38,954 bases of DNA, from the NCBI GenBank assembly GCA_904846265.1, contig CAJHAA010000023.1:1-38954 (forward strand), given 5' to 3'. The notes beneath the pieces are model-generated. The model was not told where the DNA came from. It ran no database searches and saw only the letters and a list, made by a program, of their open reading frames with translations. Of this stretch, positions 7,969 through 15,974 are shown in pieces. The position numbers and the translations under genes were made by a program. This DNA comes from Psychrobacter immobilis (GTDB lineage Bacteria > Pseudomonadota > Gammaproteobacteria > Pseudomonadales > Moraxellaceae). The first letter of the stretch is position 1. The number at the start of each line of letters is the position of its first letter.

Positions 7969-8664
7969 ATGAGTAAAACCGTCAAACATAAAACTGCCGA
8001 TACCCCGCCATCGAGACGAATGCCCAATCGTGACGTGCGTCCATTTTTTGAAAAGCTGGCAGCAACGATTGATGAGCCGGTTACGGAATTGAATTATAAG
8101 AGTAATTTTGAGCTGCTGATCGCAGTCATCTTATCTGCGCAGGCGACGGATGTAAGCGTCAATATTGCTACCAAGCAATTATATCCCGTAGCAAATACAC
8201 CTGAAGCAATCTTGGCATTGGGTGAAGACGGTCTAAAATCTTATATCAAAAATATTGGCTTATATAATGCCAAAGCCAAAAACGTCATCAAAACTTGCCA
8301 TGATTTAATTGAGAAATTTAATAGCACCGTCCCTGATAATCGCAAAGACTTAGAGTCTCTCGCTGGCGTTGGTCGTAAAACTGCCAATGTGGTGTTAAAT
8401 ACTGCCTTTGGTCAGCCAACCATGGCGGTCGACACTCATATCTTTCGGGTAGGTAATCGTACGGGGCTAGCTACTGGCAAGAACGTCTTGATCGTTGAAA
8501 ATAAGTTGGTCGAACGTATCCCAGATGGCTTCATCGTGGATGCGCATCATTATCTTATTTTGCACGGGCGCTATACCTGCCAAGCCCGTACACCCAAATG
8601 CGGGGCGTGTCCTGTTTATGACGAATGTATGTTTAAAGACAAAGCCAAGTTTTTGGAGCTATAA
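7969..8664 (+). CDS. nth: Endonuclease III (DNA glycosylase/AP lyase)
   Basis: A 231-residue base-excision repair enzyme removing oxidised pyrimidines. The helix-hairpin-helix LAGVGRKTANVVL holds the catalytic lysine K137; the catalytic aspartate is D155 in AVDTHIFRV. The C-terminal 4Fe-4S cluster ligands C204, C211, C214 and C220 have the canonical C-x6-C-x2-C-x5-C spacing. The N-terminus is about 20 residues longer than in E. coli. It lies 111 bases after rnfB on the same strand and may be co-transcribed. No hairpin terminator is seen after the stop; a short direct repeat (TTTTAGAACGAT twice, about 8666-8692) and then a MITE follow. Confidence 0.96.
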   Translation: MSKTVKHKTADTPPSRRMPNRDVRPFFEKLAATIDEPVTELNYKSNFELLIAVILSAQATDVSVNIATKQLYPVANTPEAILALGEDGLKSYIKNIGLYNAKAKNVIKTCHDLIEKFNSTVPDNRKDLESLAGVGRKTANVVLNTAFGQPTMAVDTHIFRVGNRTGLATGKNVLIVENKLVERIPDGFIVDAHHYLILHGRYTCQARTPKCGACPVYDECMFKDKAKFLEL

Positions 8665-8702
8665 TTTTTAGAACGATCGCTTTTAGAACGATAACTGCTC
8701 TA

Positions 8703-8872
8703 GGGCGTGTCCTCAATTCAATCGATTACTTTCTAAATGGGCTAAAAATAGCTAAATTTTGCCAAACATCGTCAAATAGCTTATTAATATCTCGATATTA
8801 TTTGCGCTATTTTCCTTGTTTGACGGCAATTTATCTCATTTTTATCACCATTTTTAAAATGAGGACATGCCC
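8703..8872. mobile_element. MITE family A, 170-bp copy 1
   Basis: A non-coding 170-bp element with terminal inverted repeats GGGCGTGTCCTCA and TGAGGACATGCCC (one mismatch), flanked by TA on both sides (8701-8702 and 8873-8874). A copy of identical length, differing at about five or six positions, lies at 21148-21317. There is no open frame of note. It occupies most of the 325-base gap between nth and the DJ-1 gene. The size, terminal repeats and TA flanks fit a non-autonomous element mobilised in trans. Confidence 0.88.
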
Positions 8873-8989
8873 TAGTTATAAAAGGTTTAATTGATCTACT
8901 TTATATGAATAAAACATGAATAGCGTGGTTCAAAAAGCAGCAGACACCCACTTACATTTGTAAACATTATTTAAAAATCAGGAAGCCAG

Positions 8990-9586
8990 ATGCAGACACT
9001 GACCGCGCTATTATTCGATGATTTTGAGACTTTGGATCTATTTGGACCTATCGAGATGTTTGGCTGCTTACCTGAGCATTATCGTCTGCAATTTGCCTCC
9101 TTAAACGGTGGCATTATTCATAGTAAACATGGCGTTGCGATGCAGACAGTCGCTGTTAGCGAGTTAGCGCATCAGACTGATATCTTGTTGATGGTTGGCG
9201 GCATGGGTACTCGCCAGCAAATCAATCACCGACCATTTTTGCAGACGCTGACAACCTTGGTTGACCATGCTGATTGGGTACTTAGCGTTTGTACGGGTAG
9301 CGCATTGTTGGCTAAGGCTGGCGTCTTAGATGACAAGCGCGCAACGTCTAATAAACTGTCATGGCAATGGGTGATAGCGCAATCTGACAAAGTCCATTGG
9401 GCCGAGCAAGCACGCTGGGTTGTTGATGGCAAATTTTATACGTCCTCAGGTGTCAGTGCAGGTATGGACATGGCGCTTGGCTTTATCGCCGATAGACATG
9501 ATATCGATACAGCGCGCCAGATCGCTCACTATACTGAATATCGCTGGCAAGAAAATAGCGAGATTGATGACTTTTACCATGGTTAA
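8990..9586 (+). CDS. DJ-1/PfpI family protein (class I glutamine amidotransferase-like)
   Basis: A 198-residue single-domain protein. The N-terminus ALLFDDFETLDLFGPIEMF is typical of the DJ-1/PfpI group close to the sensor domain of GATase-like AraC regulators. The nucleophile-elbow cysteine is C101 in SVCTGS, and E13 is in the usual position of the conserved acid. Members include chaperone-, glyoxalase- and isonitrile hydratase-like enzymes, so the substrate cannot be named. There is no helix-turn-helix domain. The start is supported by AGGAAG just upstream of the ATG. A weak hairpin (TTTTACC/GGTAAAA, 9627-9649) lies after the gene. The 170-bp MITE lies about 115 bases upstream. Confidence 0.85.
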   Translation: MQTLTALLFDDFETLDLFGPIEMFGCLPEHYRLQFASLNGGIIHSKHGVAMQTVAVSELAHQTDILLMVGGMGTRQQINHRPFLQTLTTLVDHADWVLSVCTGSALLAKAGVLDDKRATSNKLSWQWVIAQSDKVHWAEQARWVVDGKFYTSSGVSAGMDMALGFIADRHDIDTARQIAHYTEYRWQENSEIDDFYHG

Positions 9587-9748
9587 TCCATGCCTAGTTA
9601 CTTCTTAGTATTATCCATCGCTAGAGTTTTACCTCGATACACGGTAAAATGTGCTAATTTTTTTATTCGTTTTCGCCTTTTATTTTTATATACATTTAAT
9701 AATGACTGAGTTCGTAGAATACAGTCCCTGCAATTAAGCGATCCCATT

Positions 9749-10915
9749 ATGCGTGAATACAACTTATTTACCTCAGAATCTGTGAGCGAAGGTCATCCTG
9801 ATAAAATGGCTGACCAAATATCAGATGCCATCCTTGACGCCATCTTACGTGAAGATTTGCATGCACGCGTGGCATGCGAAACCTTGGTTAAAACAGGTGC
9901 TGTGATACTAGCAGGTGAAGTCACCACGACGGCAAATATCGACGTTGAGCGTATCGTGCGTGATACTGTAAACGGTATTGGTTACCACCACTCAGACTTA
10001 GGCTTTGATGGCGAAACATGCGCGGTCATCAATATGCTCGGCAAACAATCTCCTGAAATCGCTCAAGGTGTCGATCGTAGCGACCCCGAAGAGCAAGGCG
10101 CAGGTGACCAAGGTCTTATGTTTGGCTATGCCAGCAATGAAACTGATGTGTTGATGCCAGCCCCTATCGAATTTGCTCATCGTTTGATGGAACGCCAATC
10201 TGAGCTGCGCCGCGCAGGCGAGTTGCCTTGGTTACGTCCAGATGCCAAGGCGCAAGTGACGTTAAGATATGATGGTAGCAAGCCTGTTGCCATTGATGCT
10301 GTGGTGCTATCAACACAACACGATCCAAGTATCTCGCAAAAAGATCTGCAAGAAGCAATAATGGAATCTATCATCAAACAAGTATTGCCTGCTGAATTAT
10401 TGCATGCTGGCACGCGCTATCATATCAACCCAACGGGTAAGTTTGTGATTGGCGGGCCTGTAGGTGATGCTGGATTAACAGGTCGTAAAATTATTGTTGA
10501 TACGTATGGCGGTATGGCGCGTCATGGCGGCGGTGCATTCAGTGGTAAAGATCCATCGAAAGTCGATCGTAGTGCTGCGTACGCCGTGCGTTATGTGGCT
10601 AAGAATATCGTTGCTGCAGGACTTGCTGAGCGCTGTGAAATACAGGTCAGCTATGCCATCGGTGTCGCTGAGCCAACCTCTATCTCTGTCAATACCTTTG
10701 GTACGAATAAAATCAGCAATGATGAAATCATCCGTCTGATTCGCACCCATTTTGACCTGCGCCCTTATGGCATTACCCGTATGCTAAACTTATTACAACC
10801 AATGTATCAGCAAACGGCGACTTTTGGTCATTTTGGTCGTCCTGGCTCTGAAACTGCTTTTACGTGGGAAAAAACAGACAAAGCTGAGATATTAAAAGCA
10901 GACGCTGGTTTGTAA
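9749..10915 (+). CDS. metK: S-adenosylmethionine synthase
   Basis: A 388-residue enzyme making S-adenosylmethionine from methionine and ATP. It has full family length. The ATP-binding segment GHPDKM carries H16 and D18; the signature [12 protein letters not shown] begins at residue 117; the glycine-rich loop [16 protein letters not shown] is intact. The C-terminus ends [18 protein letters not shown], as expected. The start ATG follows immediately after a stretch without a clear ribosome-binding site. I saw no recognisable SAM riboswitch in the 162-base upstream gap. A DUF3144 gene follows 72 bases downstream on the same strand. Confidence 0.97.
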   Translation: MREYNLFTSESVSEGHPDKMADQISDAILDAILREDLHARVACETLVKTGAVILAGEVTTTANIDVERIVRDTVNGIGYHHSDLGFDGETCAVINMLGKQSPEIAQGVDRSDPEEQGAGDQGLMFGYASNETDVLMPAPIEFAHRLMERQSELRRAGELPWLRPDAKAQVTLRYDGSKPVAIDAVVLSTQHDPSISQKDLQEAIMESIIKQVLPAELLHAGTRYHINPTGKFVIGGPVGDAGLTGRKIIVDTYGGMARHGGGAFSGKDPSKVDRSAAYAVRYVAKNIVAAGLAERCEIQVSYAIGVAEPTSISVNTFGTNKISNDEIIRLIRTHFDLRPYGITRMLNLLQPMYQQTATFGHFGRPGSETAFTWEKTDKAEILKADAGL

Positions 10916-10987
10916 AAATATCACGTTGCACCACCTACAAACCTTCTTTATAAATTTAAAATTACCGACACTTATTAGGAGTCGCTT

Positions 10988-11359
10988 ATGTCTCAAGACA
11001 ATATGCAAGACAGCAACATTCAAGACAGCAATGTTGACGCTAACATTGAGATTACCCCTGAAATGCAGGCATTTTACCAACGTGCTGATGCCATCATTGG
11101 TATCGCAAACAGTCAGTTGGGTTCTGAAGCGCATTCAGGACAAGTAGGCGCATCACTACTTTATGCAGCCGCACGTTATAGCGCATCTGTCGCTTCTATC
11201 GGCTTTGTCAAAGGCGATGACTTTGCCAAAGAAAAAGATGATATCGTTGAATTTTATGTCAAACAATATCGCCAAATGCTGAGTGACAACCTGACTGATT
11301 ATGCGCAGAACTTTGATAAATATGTTCAGCTTAATCAAGATGACAAAGCAGCCAAATAG
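10988..11359 (+). CDS. DUF3144 domain protein
   Basis: A 123-residue soluble protein with no signal peptide. Residues about 20-115, from EMQAFYQRADAIIGIANSQ through ARYSASVASI and the tail QNFDKYVQ, match the DUF3144 family, which is small, mostly helical and of unknown function. The first 20 residues are acidic and repetitive (QDSNIQDSNVD). The start is chosen because AGGAG lies about seven bases before the ATG. It follows metK and may share its transcript. The downstream gap holds a MITE-B copy and a terminator. No role is inferred. Confidence 0.8.
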   Translation: MSQDNMQDSNIQDSNVDANIEITPEMQAFYQRADAIIGIANSQLGSEAHSGQVGASLLYAAARYSASVASIGFVKGDDFAKEKDDIVEFYVKQYRQMLSDNLTDYAQNFDKYVQLNQDDKAAK

Positions 11360-11398
11360 TTCTATCGCCTTTAGCTGGCATTTATAAAACGGCTGGTA

Positions 11399-11501
11399 TA
11401 GTCGGTCCAATTTAAAAGTAGTACAAGGCAACCGAGTGTAGATGTATATCTAATACTTCAAGCGAGGTTAACGCAGTAATATTTTTATAGTGGAATGACT
11501 A
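11399..11501. mobile_element. MITE family B, copy 1
   Basis: The ends TATAGTC..TCCA..TAAAA and its inverted counterpart (ending GACTATA at 11503) form imperfect terminal repeats of about 20 bases. The element is about 103 bp if the flanking TA is the target duplication. It shares end sequences, length and internal blocks (ACAAGGC..CGA; GAGGTTAAC..GTA versus GGGTAAC..GTA) with 13847-13950. It fills much of the 313-base gap between the DUF3144 gene and the lipoprotein. Confidence 0.65.
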
Positions 11502-11513
11502 TAGTGGTGCTCA

Positions 11514-11547
11514 AACCCAAGCTTAATCATAGGCTTGGGTTTTTTAT
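11514..11547 (+). terminator. Rho-independent terminator after the metK/DUF3144 region
   Basis: The arms AACCCAAGC and GCTTGGGTT enclose a 10-base loop and are followed by a T-run. It is the first strong terminator after metK and the DUF3144 gene. Confidence 0.85.
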
Positions 11548-11678
11548 TAATCATGATTTGGTAGATGACTGCTGATAAATAGGCTACTATCAATTAAAAC
11601 CACCTTGTTCATCACATGGTTGCAACCAGCTATCGATAACAGGGATTTACCGAACACTATTTATAAGGACATATGATT

Positions 11679-12011
11679 ATGAACCACTTATTCAAATCAT
11701 GGCGATCATGCCTGTCATTATTAGGGTTATCAGTCACTATTGCCTTAGCTGGCTGTAATAACATCCAAAGCATCGATACGCCTGATACCGCCCCTATTCA
11801 TACCACTGGGCACAGCCAACAGAACAGCGACAACCCTTTTATCAAGTGCCCACCTTACAACCCTGAGCAAACGATGTGCACCGCGCAATACGATCCTGTG
11901 TGTGTCAAAGTAAAAACCAGCTCAGGATTTAGTTATCGCACTGCGGGCAACTCATGTTCGGCATGTGGCACAACGGCAGCAGTAGGTTATGTCAAAGGAC
12001 AGTGCTCATAA
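11679..12011 (+). CDS. Small lipoprotein with Kazal-like cysteine-rich domain
   Basis: About 110 residues from ATG 11679, preferred over ATG 11673 because AAGGA (11665-11669) then has a nine-base spacing. The N-terminus is a lipoprotein signal ending in the lipobox LAGC. The mature part is a short linker and a domain with six cysteines: KCPPYNPEQTMC, AQYDPVC, then GNSCSACGT and a terminal KGQC. The C-x7-C pattern with YDPVC, an aromatic residue before N-x-C-x-x-C, and the closing cysteine resemble the Kazal serine-protease-inhibitor fold. The similarity is by eye, and the protease-contacting loop does not match a known inhibitor closely. It would sit in the outer or inner membrane facing the periplasm. 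Confidence 0.7.
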   Translation: MNHLFKSWRSCLSLLGLSVTIALAGCNNIQSIDTPDTAPIHTTGHSQQNSDNPFIKCPPYNPEQTMCTAQYDPVCVKVKTSSGFSYRTAGNSCSACGTTAAVGYVKGQCS

Positions 12012-12087
12012 CCTTGCTTTATAACTTTGGCTTCATAACTTTGTGTAAATACTTTATATCAAACTAAAAAAGACAATTAAATCATAC

Positions 12088-12126
12088 AAAAAAGCACCCG
12101 CTTAATCATAAGCGGGTGCTTTTTTA
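12088..12126. terminator. Bidirectional rho-independent terminator
   Basis: AAAAAGCACCCGCTTA pairs perfectly with TAAGCGGGTGCTTTTT around a four-base loop. It is A-flanked on the left and T-flanked on the right, and separates the lipoprotein gene from the convergent BCCT transporter gene. Confidence 0.93.
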
Positions 12127-12148
12127 TTATTTTTCAGATCAATAAAAT

Positions 12149-13804
12149 TTAACCTTCAGGCTTTTCGATATCAGGTGGCCCTGTCAACAAATCTTCATCA
12201 CGAAACTCATTGGCCGAATTATGCTCTGCTGACTCTTCGGTGACAAACCATTGCTGGTTGCGATACAGTATCAAACGATCTCGACTCAAGCCGCGTAATA
12301 AGGAGTACATCATAACGACTATCACAATCGCAAAAGGGAAACCTGACACAATTGAAGCCGCTTGTAGCGCACTCAAGCCACCTGCTGCTAATAGTACGGC
12401 AGCGATAACACCCTCTGTACCCGCCCAAAATAGGCGCTGAATTTTCGGTGGATTGGCATCGCCACCTGAGGTCAACATATCAATGACAAAACTGGCCGAA
12501 TCCGATGACGTGACAAACCAAAGCACAATCATCACTACGATAAGCAAGTTCAAAGCTGACGTAAATGGATAAGATTCCATCAGCTTAAAGATGGCACTGC
12601 CAGTATCTGCTTGGACAGCCTCAATCAGGCCAGGACTAATGAGGTTGGGATCAGCGGCTGCCATTAATTCCATATTAACGGCTGAACCACCGAAAGCGGT
12701 GAACCATAAGAACAAGATGGTGATAGGAATTAATAACACCCCTAAGATAAACTCACGAATGGTTCGACCACGAGAGATACGAGCCACGAACACACCAACG
12801 AAAGGCGACCAGCTTATCCACCATGCCCAATAGAAAATCGTCCATGATGCCTGCCAGTTTTCTTGACCATCATACGATTCTGTCCAAAGACCTAATGGCA
12901 CAATTTGATGTAAATAATTGCCAATATTTTCTACAAAGCTATTAAAGATAAACTGGGTCGGTCCTAAAATAATCACAAAGCTGAGCAATATCACAGTAAA
13001 TAATATATTGGTATCACTTAAGCGCTTAATCCCTTTATCTAGCCCCATAAATAGAGACAGACCTGCCAACATAGTGATTAAGGCAATCAAAATAATTTGC
13101 ACTGTAATATTATTGGGTATGCCAAATAAGGTCTCAAGACCTGAGTTAATTTGCAATACCCCAAGACCTAAAGTGGTCACTACTCCAAACATCGTACCAA
13201 ATACCGCTAGTGTATCGACCGTATGACCCCAGCCACCATAAATCTTTTTGCCCAATATAGGATATAGTGTCGAACGGATGGCCAGCGGTAAGCCCACTCG
13301 GTAATGGAAATAAGCCAATGACAACGCGACCATGCCATAGAGCGCCCACACATGTAAACCATAATGCAAGAACGAGATATTCATCGCTTGCTTGGCGGCA
13401 GCCACTGTTTCAGCTTCTCCTAGCGGCGGCGCCATAAAATGATACAAGGGTTCAGCCGTACCCCAGTAAAGCAGGCCAATACCGATACCCGCGGAAAATA
13501 GCATGCCGATCCAAGAGACTAGATTGTATTCTGGTTTTTCATTTTGATGACCAAGCCTGATATCGCCATAACGACTAAATATCATGTAAATACTCATCAC
13601 CAACGTTAAGTTGACCACCACAATAAAGAACCAGCCAAAACGCAAAGACACGAATGCTTTTGCATGACCAAACAACAATTCTGCTTGCTCATTAAAAAGA
13701 GCACCAAAAATAATGAACACAAGAATTAATAATGCTGAAGTTAAAAACACAGGTTTACTTACCCGTGGAAAAGGGCCTAAGCGGCCAACTTTTACATGAT
13801 CCAT
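12149..13804 (-). CDS. BCCT family betaine/choline-type transporter, paralogue 1
   Basis: A 551-residue inner-membrane transporter of the betaine/choline/carnitine family, with about twelve hydrophobic segments. Hallmarks are the glycine-rich unwound helix SAGIGIGLLYWG (about 104-115), the TM4 segment with Y148, W153 and Y156, and the signature WTIFYWAWWISWSPFVG followed by ARISRGRTIREFILGVLL. It is closely similar throughout to the neighbour at 14147-15799, so this is a tandem duplication. The usual aromatic-box position corresponding to W148 of the paralogue is tyrosine here, which may alter substrate preference. Substrate (glycine betaine, choline or another onium compound) is not certain. 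A MITE-B copy is inserted about 45 bases upstream of the start. Confidence 0.92.
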   Translation of the reverse strand: MDHVKVGRLGPFPRVSKPVFLTSALLILVFIIFGALFNEQAELLFGHAKAFVSLRFGWFFIVVVNLTLVMSIYMIFSRYGDIRLGHQNEKPEYNLVSWIGMLFSAGIGIGLLYWGTAEPLYHFMAPPLGEAETVAAAKQAMNISFLHYGLHVWALYGMVALSLAYFHYRVGLPLAIRSTLYPILGKKIYGGWGHTVDTLAVFGTMFGVVTTLGLGVLQINSGLETLFGIPNNITVQIILIALITMLAGLSLFMGLDKGIKRLSDTNILFTVILLSFVIILGPTQFIFNSFVENIGNYLHQIVPLGLWTESYDGQENWQASWTIFYWAWWISWSPFVGVFVARISRGRTIREFILGVLLIPITILFLWFTAFGGSAVNMELMAAADPNLISPGLIEAVQADTGSAIFKLMESYPFTSALNLLIVVMIVLWFVTSSDSASFVIDMLTSGGDANPPKIQRLFWAGTEGVIAAVLLAAGGLSALQAASIVSGFPFAIVIVVMMYSLLRGLSRDRLILYRNQQWFVTEESAEHNSANEFRDEDLLTGPPDIEKPEG

Positions 13805-13846
13805 TTAGTCATCTCAATTTTTGAAGGGGCTCACCTTAACAAGATA

Positions 13847-13950
13847 TAGTCAAGGAATTTTAGAATCGCTACAAGGCTATCGACCGAAGATAGCACACTG
13901 AGTACATCTAGGGCGGGTAACACCGTAGCGGTTTAAAAGTGCTCTGACTA
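13847..13950. mobile_element. MITE family B, copy 2 (empty site preserved by paralogue)
   Basis: About 104 bp with inverted ends TATAGTCA... and ...TGACTATA. The flanks CCTTAACAAGATA (before) and CAACTATCAAATC (after) are contiguous, with only a few differences, in the upstream region of the second BCCT gene (15833-15858). That region therefore represents the uninserted state, and TA is the inferred target duplication. It occupies part of the 342-base gap between the two transporters; the remainder holds the terminator at 14011-14045. Confidence 0.8.
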
Positions 13951-14010
13951 TACTGCACAACTATCAAATCGAATCAGACACTTTATAACCTTGCTATTGG
14001 TCAACAAATA

Positions 14011-14045
14011 AAAAAATCCTAAGATAACGATGCATCTTAGGATTT
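14011..14045 (-). terminator. Terminator of BCCT paralogue 2
   Basis: AAATCCTAAGAT and ATCTTAGGATTT form a 12-bp stem around an eight-base loop. Read on the minus strand, the T-run follows the stem, so it ends the 14147-15799 transcript and should limit read-through into paralogue 1. Confidence 0.88.
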
Positions 14046-14146
14046 CAAATCACAATTGCTATATTGTGTTTTTACGTAAAAAAAGAAGAAGCTAACTGCC
14101 TGAGTCATTTCATAAAAACAGTATTAAAGCTGATATATATAATCTG

Positions 14147-15799
14147 CTAATCACCTTTCACGATTTTAGGTGGTCCTTTTAATAAGTGCTCATCAGCAAA
14201 CTCATTGGCTGAATTATGATCTGCGGATTCTTCGGTGATAAAGTGCTGCTGAGCGCGATACAGTATCAAACGATCTCGGCTCAAACCACGAAGTAACGCA
14301 TACATCATCGCAAATACTACTAAAACAAAGGGTAATCCTGCAACGATAGCCGCTGCTTGTAACGCACTTAGTCCACCAGCAGCAAGCAAAACAGCAGCAA
14401 TGATACCTTCCGTACTTGCCCAGAATAAACGCTGGATTTTTGGTGGATTGGTATCACCACCTGCGGTCAACATATCAATCACAAAGCTTGCTGAATCGGA
14501 TGAAGTCACAAACCAAAGGACAATCATAACGACAATCATTAAGGTGACTGGTTGTGCCAATGGATAAAATTCAACCAATTTAAAAATTGCACTACCAAAA
14601 TCCGTTTGCACGGCTTCTACCAATCCTGGGCTGGCCATAGCGGGATCAATAGCAGCTAAGAGCTCCATATGGATAGCAACGCCACCGAAAGTGGTGAACC
14701 AAAAAAACAGAATCAGCATGGGAATCAATAAGACACCCAATATAAACTCACGAATAGTACGACCACGACTGATACGCGCGATAAATACGCCAACAAACGG
14801 CGCCCAACTTACCCACCATGCCCAATAAAATATCGTCCATGATGACTGCCAATTTTCTTGACCTTCATACGATTCACCCCACAGACCTAGCGGTACAACT
14901 ACCGAAAGATAATTGCCAACATTTTCAAGATAGCTATCAAAGATAAAAAGCGTCGGCCCTAAGATGACCATAAACCCGAGTAGGATTGCCGTCAGTCCGA
15001 TATTAATATCGCTCAAGCGCTTAATACCTTTGTCTAGGCCCATCATGACGGAAAAAGCAGCTAAAATAGTAACGAAAACAATCAGACCGATCTGTATCGT
15101 TAGGTTATTAGGAACACCAAATAGTCGCTCAAGTCCTGAATTAATCTGCATAACGCCAAGACCAAGCGACGTTACCACACCAAACATCGTACCAAATACC
15201 GCTAAGATATCAACGGCATGTCCCCACGAGCCATAGATTTTTTTGCCCAATAGAGGATAAAGCGTTGAACGAATCGATAACGGCAAGCCACGGCGAAAAT
15301 GAAAATAAGCCAAAGACAATGCAACAATCGCGTATAGCGCCCATGCATGTAAGCCCCAATGCAAGAATGTAAAATTTATGGCTTGCTTAGCGGCTTCTAT
15401 CGTTTCCGCTTCTCCGAGTGGTGGTGCCATAAAGTGATACAAGGGCTCAGCCGTTCCCCAATATACCAGTCCAATACCAATACCAGCAGAGAACAACATC
15501 CCTATCCATGAGAACAAACTGTACTGTGGCGTCTCAGTTTGTGCACCTAGACGAATATCGCCATAACGGCTCATCGCGAGATAAATACAAAGCAACAATG
15601 CTAAATTTACTAAAATAATAAATAACCAGCCGAACTTATCCGTAATAAAGTTCTGCAAAAAGCTAAATAACACACCAGCGGTTTCAGTAAAGAAAGCACC
15701 AAAGATAATAAATCCAATAATAAGTAGCGCTGAAGTAATAAACACAGGTTTACTTACCCGTGGAAAAGGGCCTAACCTGCCAACTTTTACATGATCCAT
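14147..15799 (-). CDS. BCCT family betaine/choline-type transporter, paralogue 2
   Basis: A 550-residue BCCT transporter, about as long as paralogue 1 and nearly identical to it over the first 20 residues (MDHVKVGRLGPFPRVSKPVF) and over the core helices. It contains SAGIGIGLVYWG, the TM4 aromatic set W148, W153 and Y156, and WTIFYWAWWVSWAPFVG with the adjacent ARISRGRTIREF. The divergence is greatest in the periplasmic loops and in TM2. The upstream DNA is also homologous to that of paralogue 1, so the duplicated unit included regulatory sequence. Such proteins import compatible solutes under osmotic or cold stress by sodium or proton symport. The sugar dehydrogenase gene lies upstream on the same strand, 175 bases away. 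Confidence 0.92.
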   Translation of the reverse strand: MDHVKVGRLGPFPRVSKPVFITSALLIIGFIIFGAFFTETAGVLFSFLQNFITDKFGWLFIILVNLALLLCIYLAMSRYGDIRLGAQTETPQYSLFSWIGMLFSAGIGIGLVYWGTAEPLYHFMAPPLGEAETIEAAKQAINFTFLHWGLHAWALYAIVALSLAYFHFRRGLPLSIRSTLYPLLGKKIYGSWGHAVDILAVFGTMFGVVTSLGLGVMQINSGLERLFGVPNNLTIQIGLIVFVTILAAFSVMMGLDKGIKRLSDINIGLTAILLGFMVILGPTLFIFDSYLENVGNYLSVVVPLGLWGESYEGQENWQSSWTIFYWAWWVSWAPFVGVFIARISRGRTIREFILGVLLIPMLILFFWFTTFGGVAIHMELLAAIDPAMASPGLVEAVQTDFGSAIFKLVEFYPLAQPVTLMIVVMIVLWFVTSSDSASFVIDMLTAGGDTNPPKIQRLFWASTEGIIAAVLLAAGGLSALQAAAIVAGLPFVLVVFAMMYALLRGLSRDRLILYRAQQHFITEESADHNSANEFADEHLLKGPPKIVKGD

Positions 15800-15974
15800 T
15801 TGTTTGTTAGCCTTAGTTTTTTAGGAAGAATACCTTAACAAGATACCTCTCAACTATCAAATCTAATTAGCTATTTACGTTTTTCTTATTGACAGAAATA
15901 GACCAAAACCATTTGGTAGCCCAGTCTACAATAACCAAAATCTTAGAAAGTTGAAGAGCAAGGGCTACTGATGG

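Noticed and set aside
9627..9664. Terminator between the DJ-1 gene and metK
   Set aside because: The TTTTACC/GGTAAAA stem is A+T-rich and the T-run begins about eight bases after it, so termination is doubtful.
9609..9748. SAM riboswitch upstream of metK
   Set aside because: The gap is short and A+T-rich, and no SAM riboswitch core could be recognised by eye.
13905..13925. CTAGGGCGGGTAAC as an end of a family-A element
   Set aside because: It lies inside the family-B element and aligns with the internal block of its other copy; the similarity to GGGCG ends is coincidental.
12149..15799. Assembly duplication of one BCCT gene
   Set aside because: The two copies differ throughout in amino acids and synonymous sites, and their downstream terminators are different, so they are genuine paralogues.
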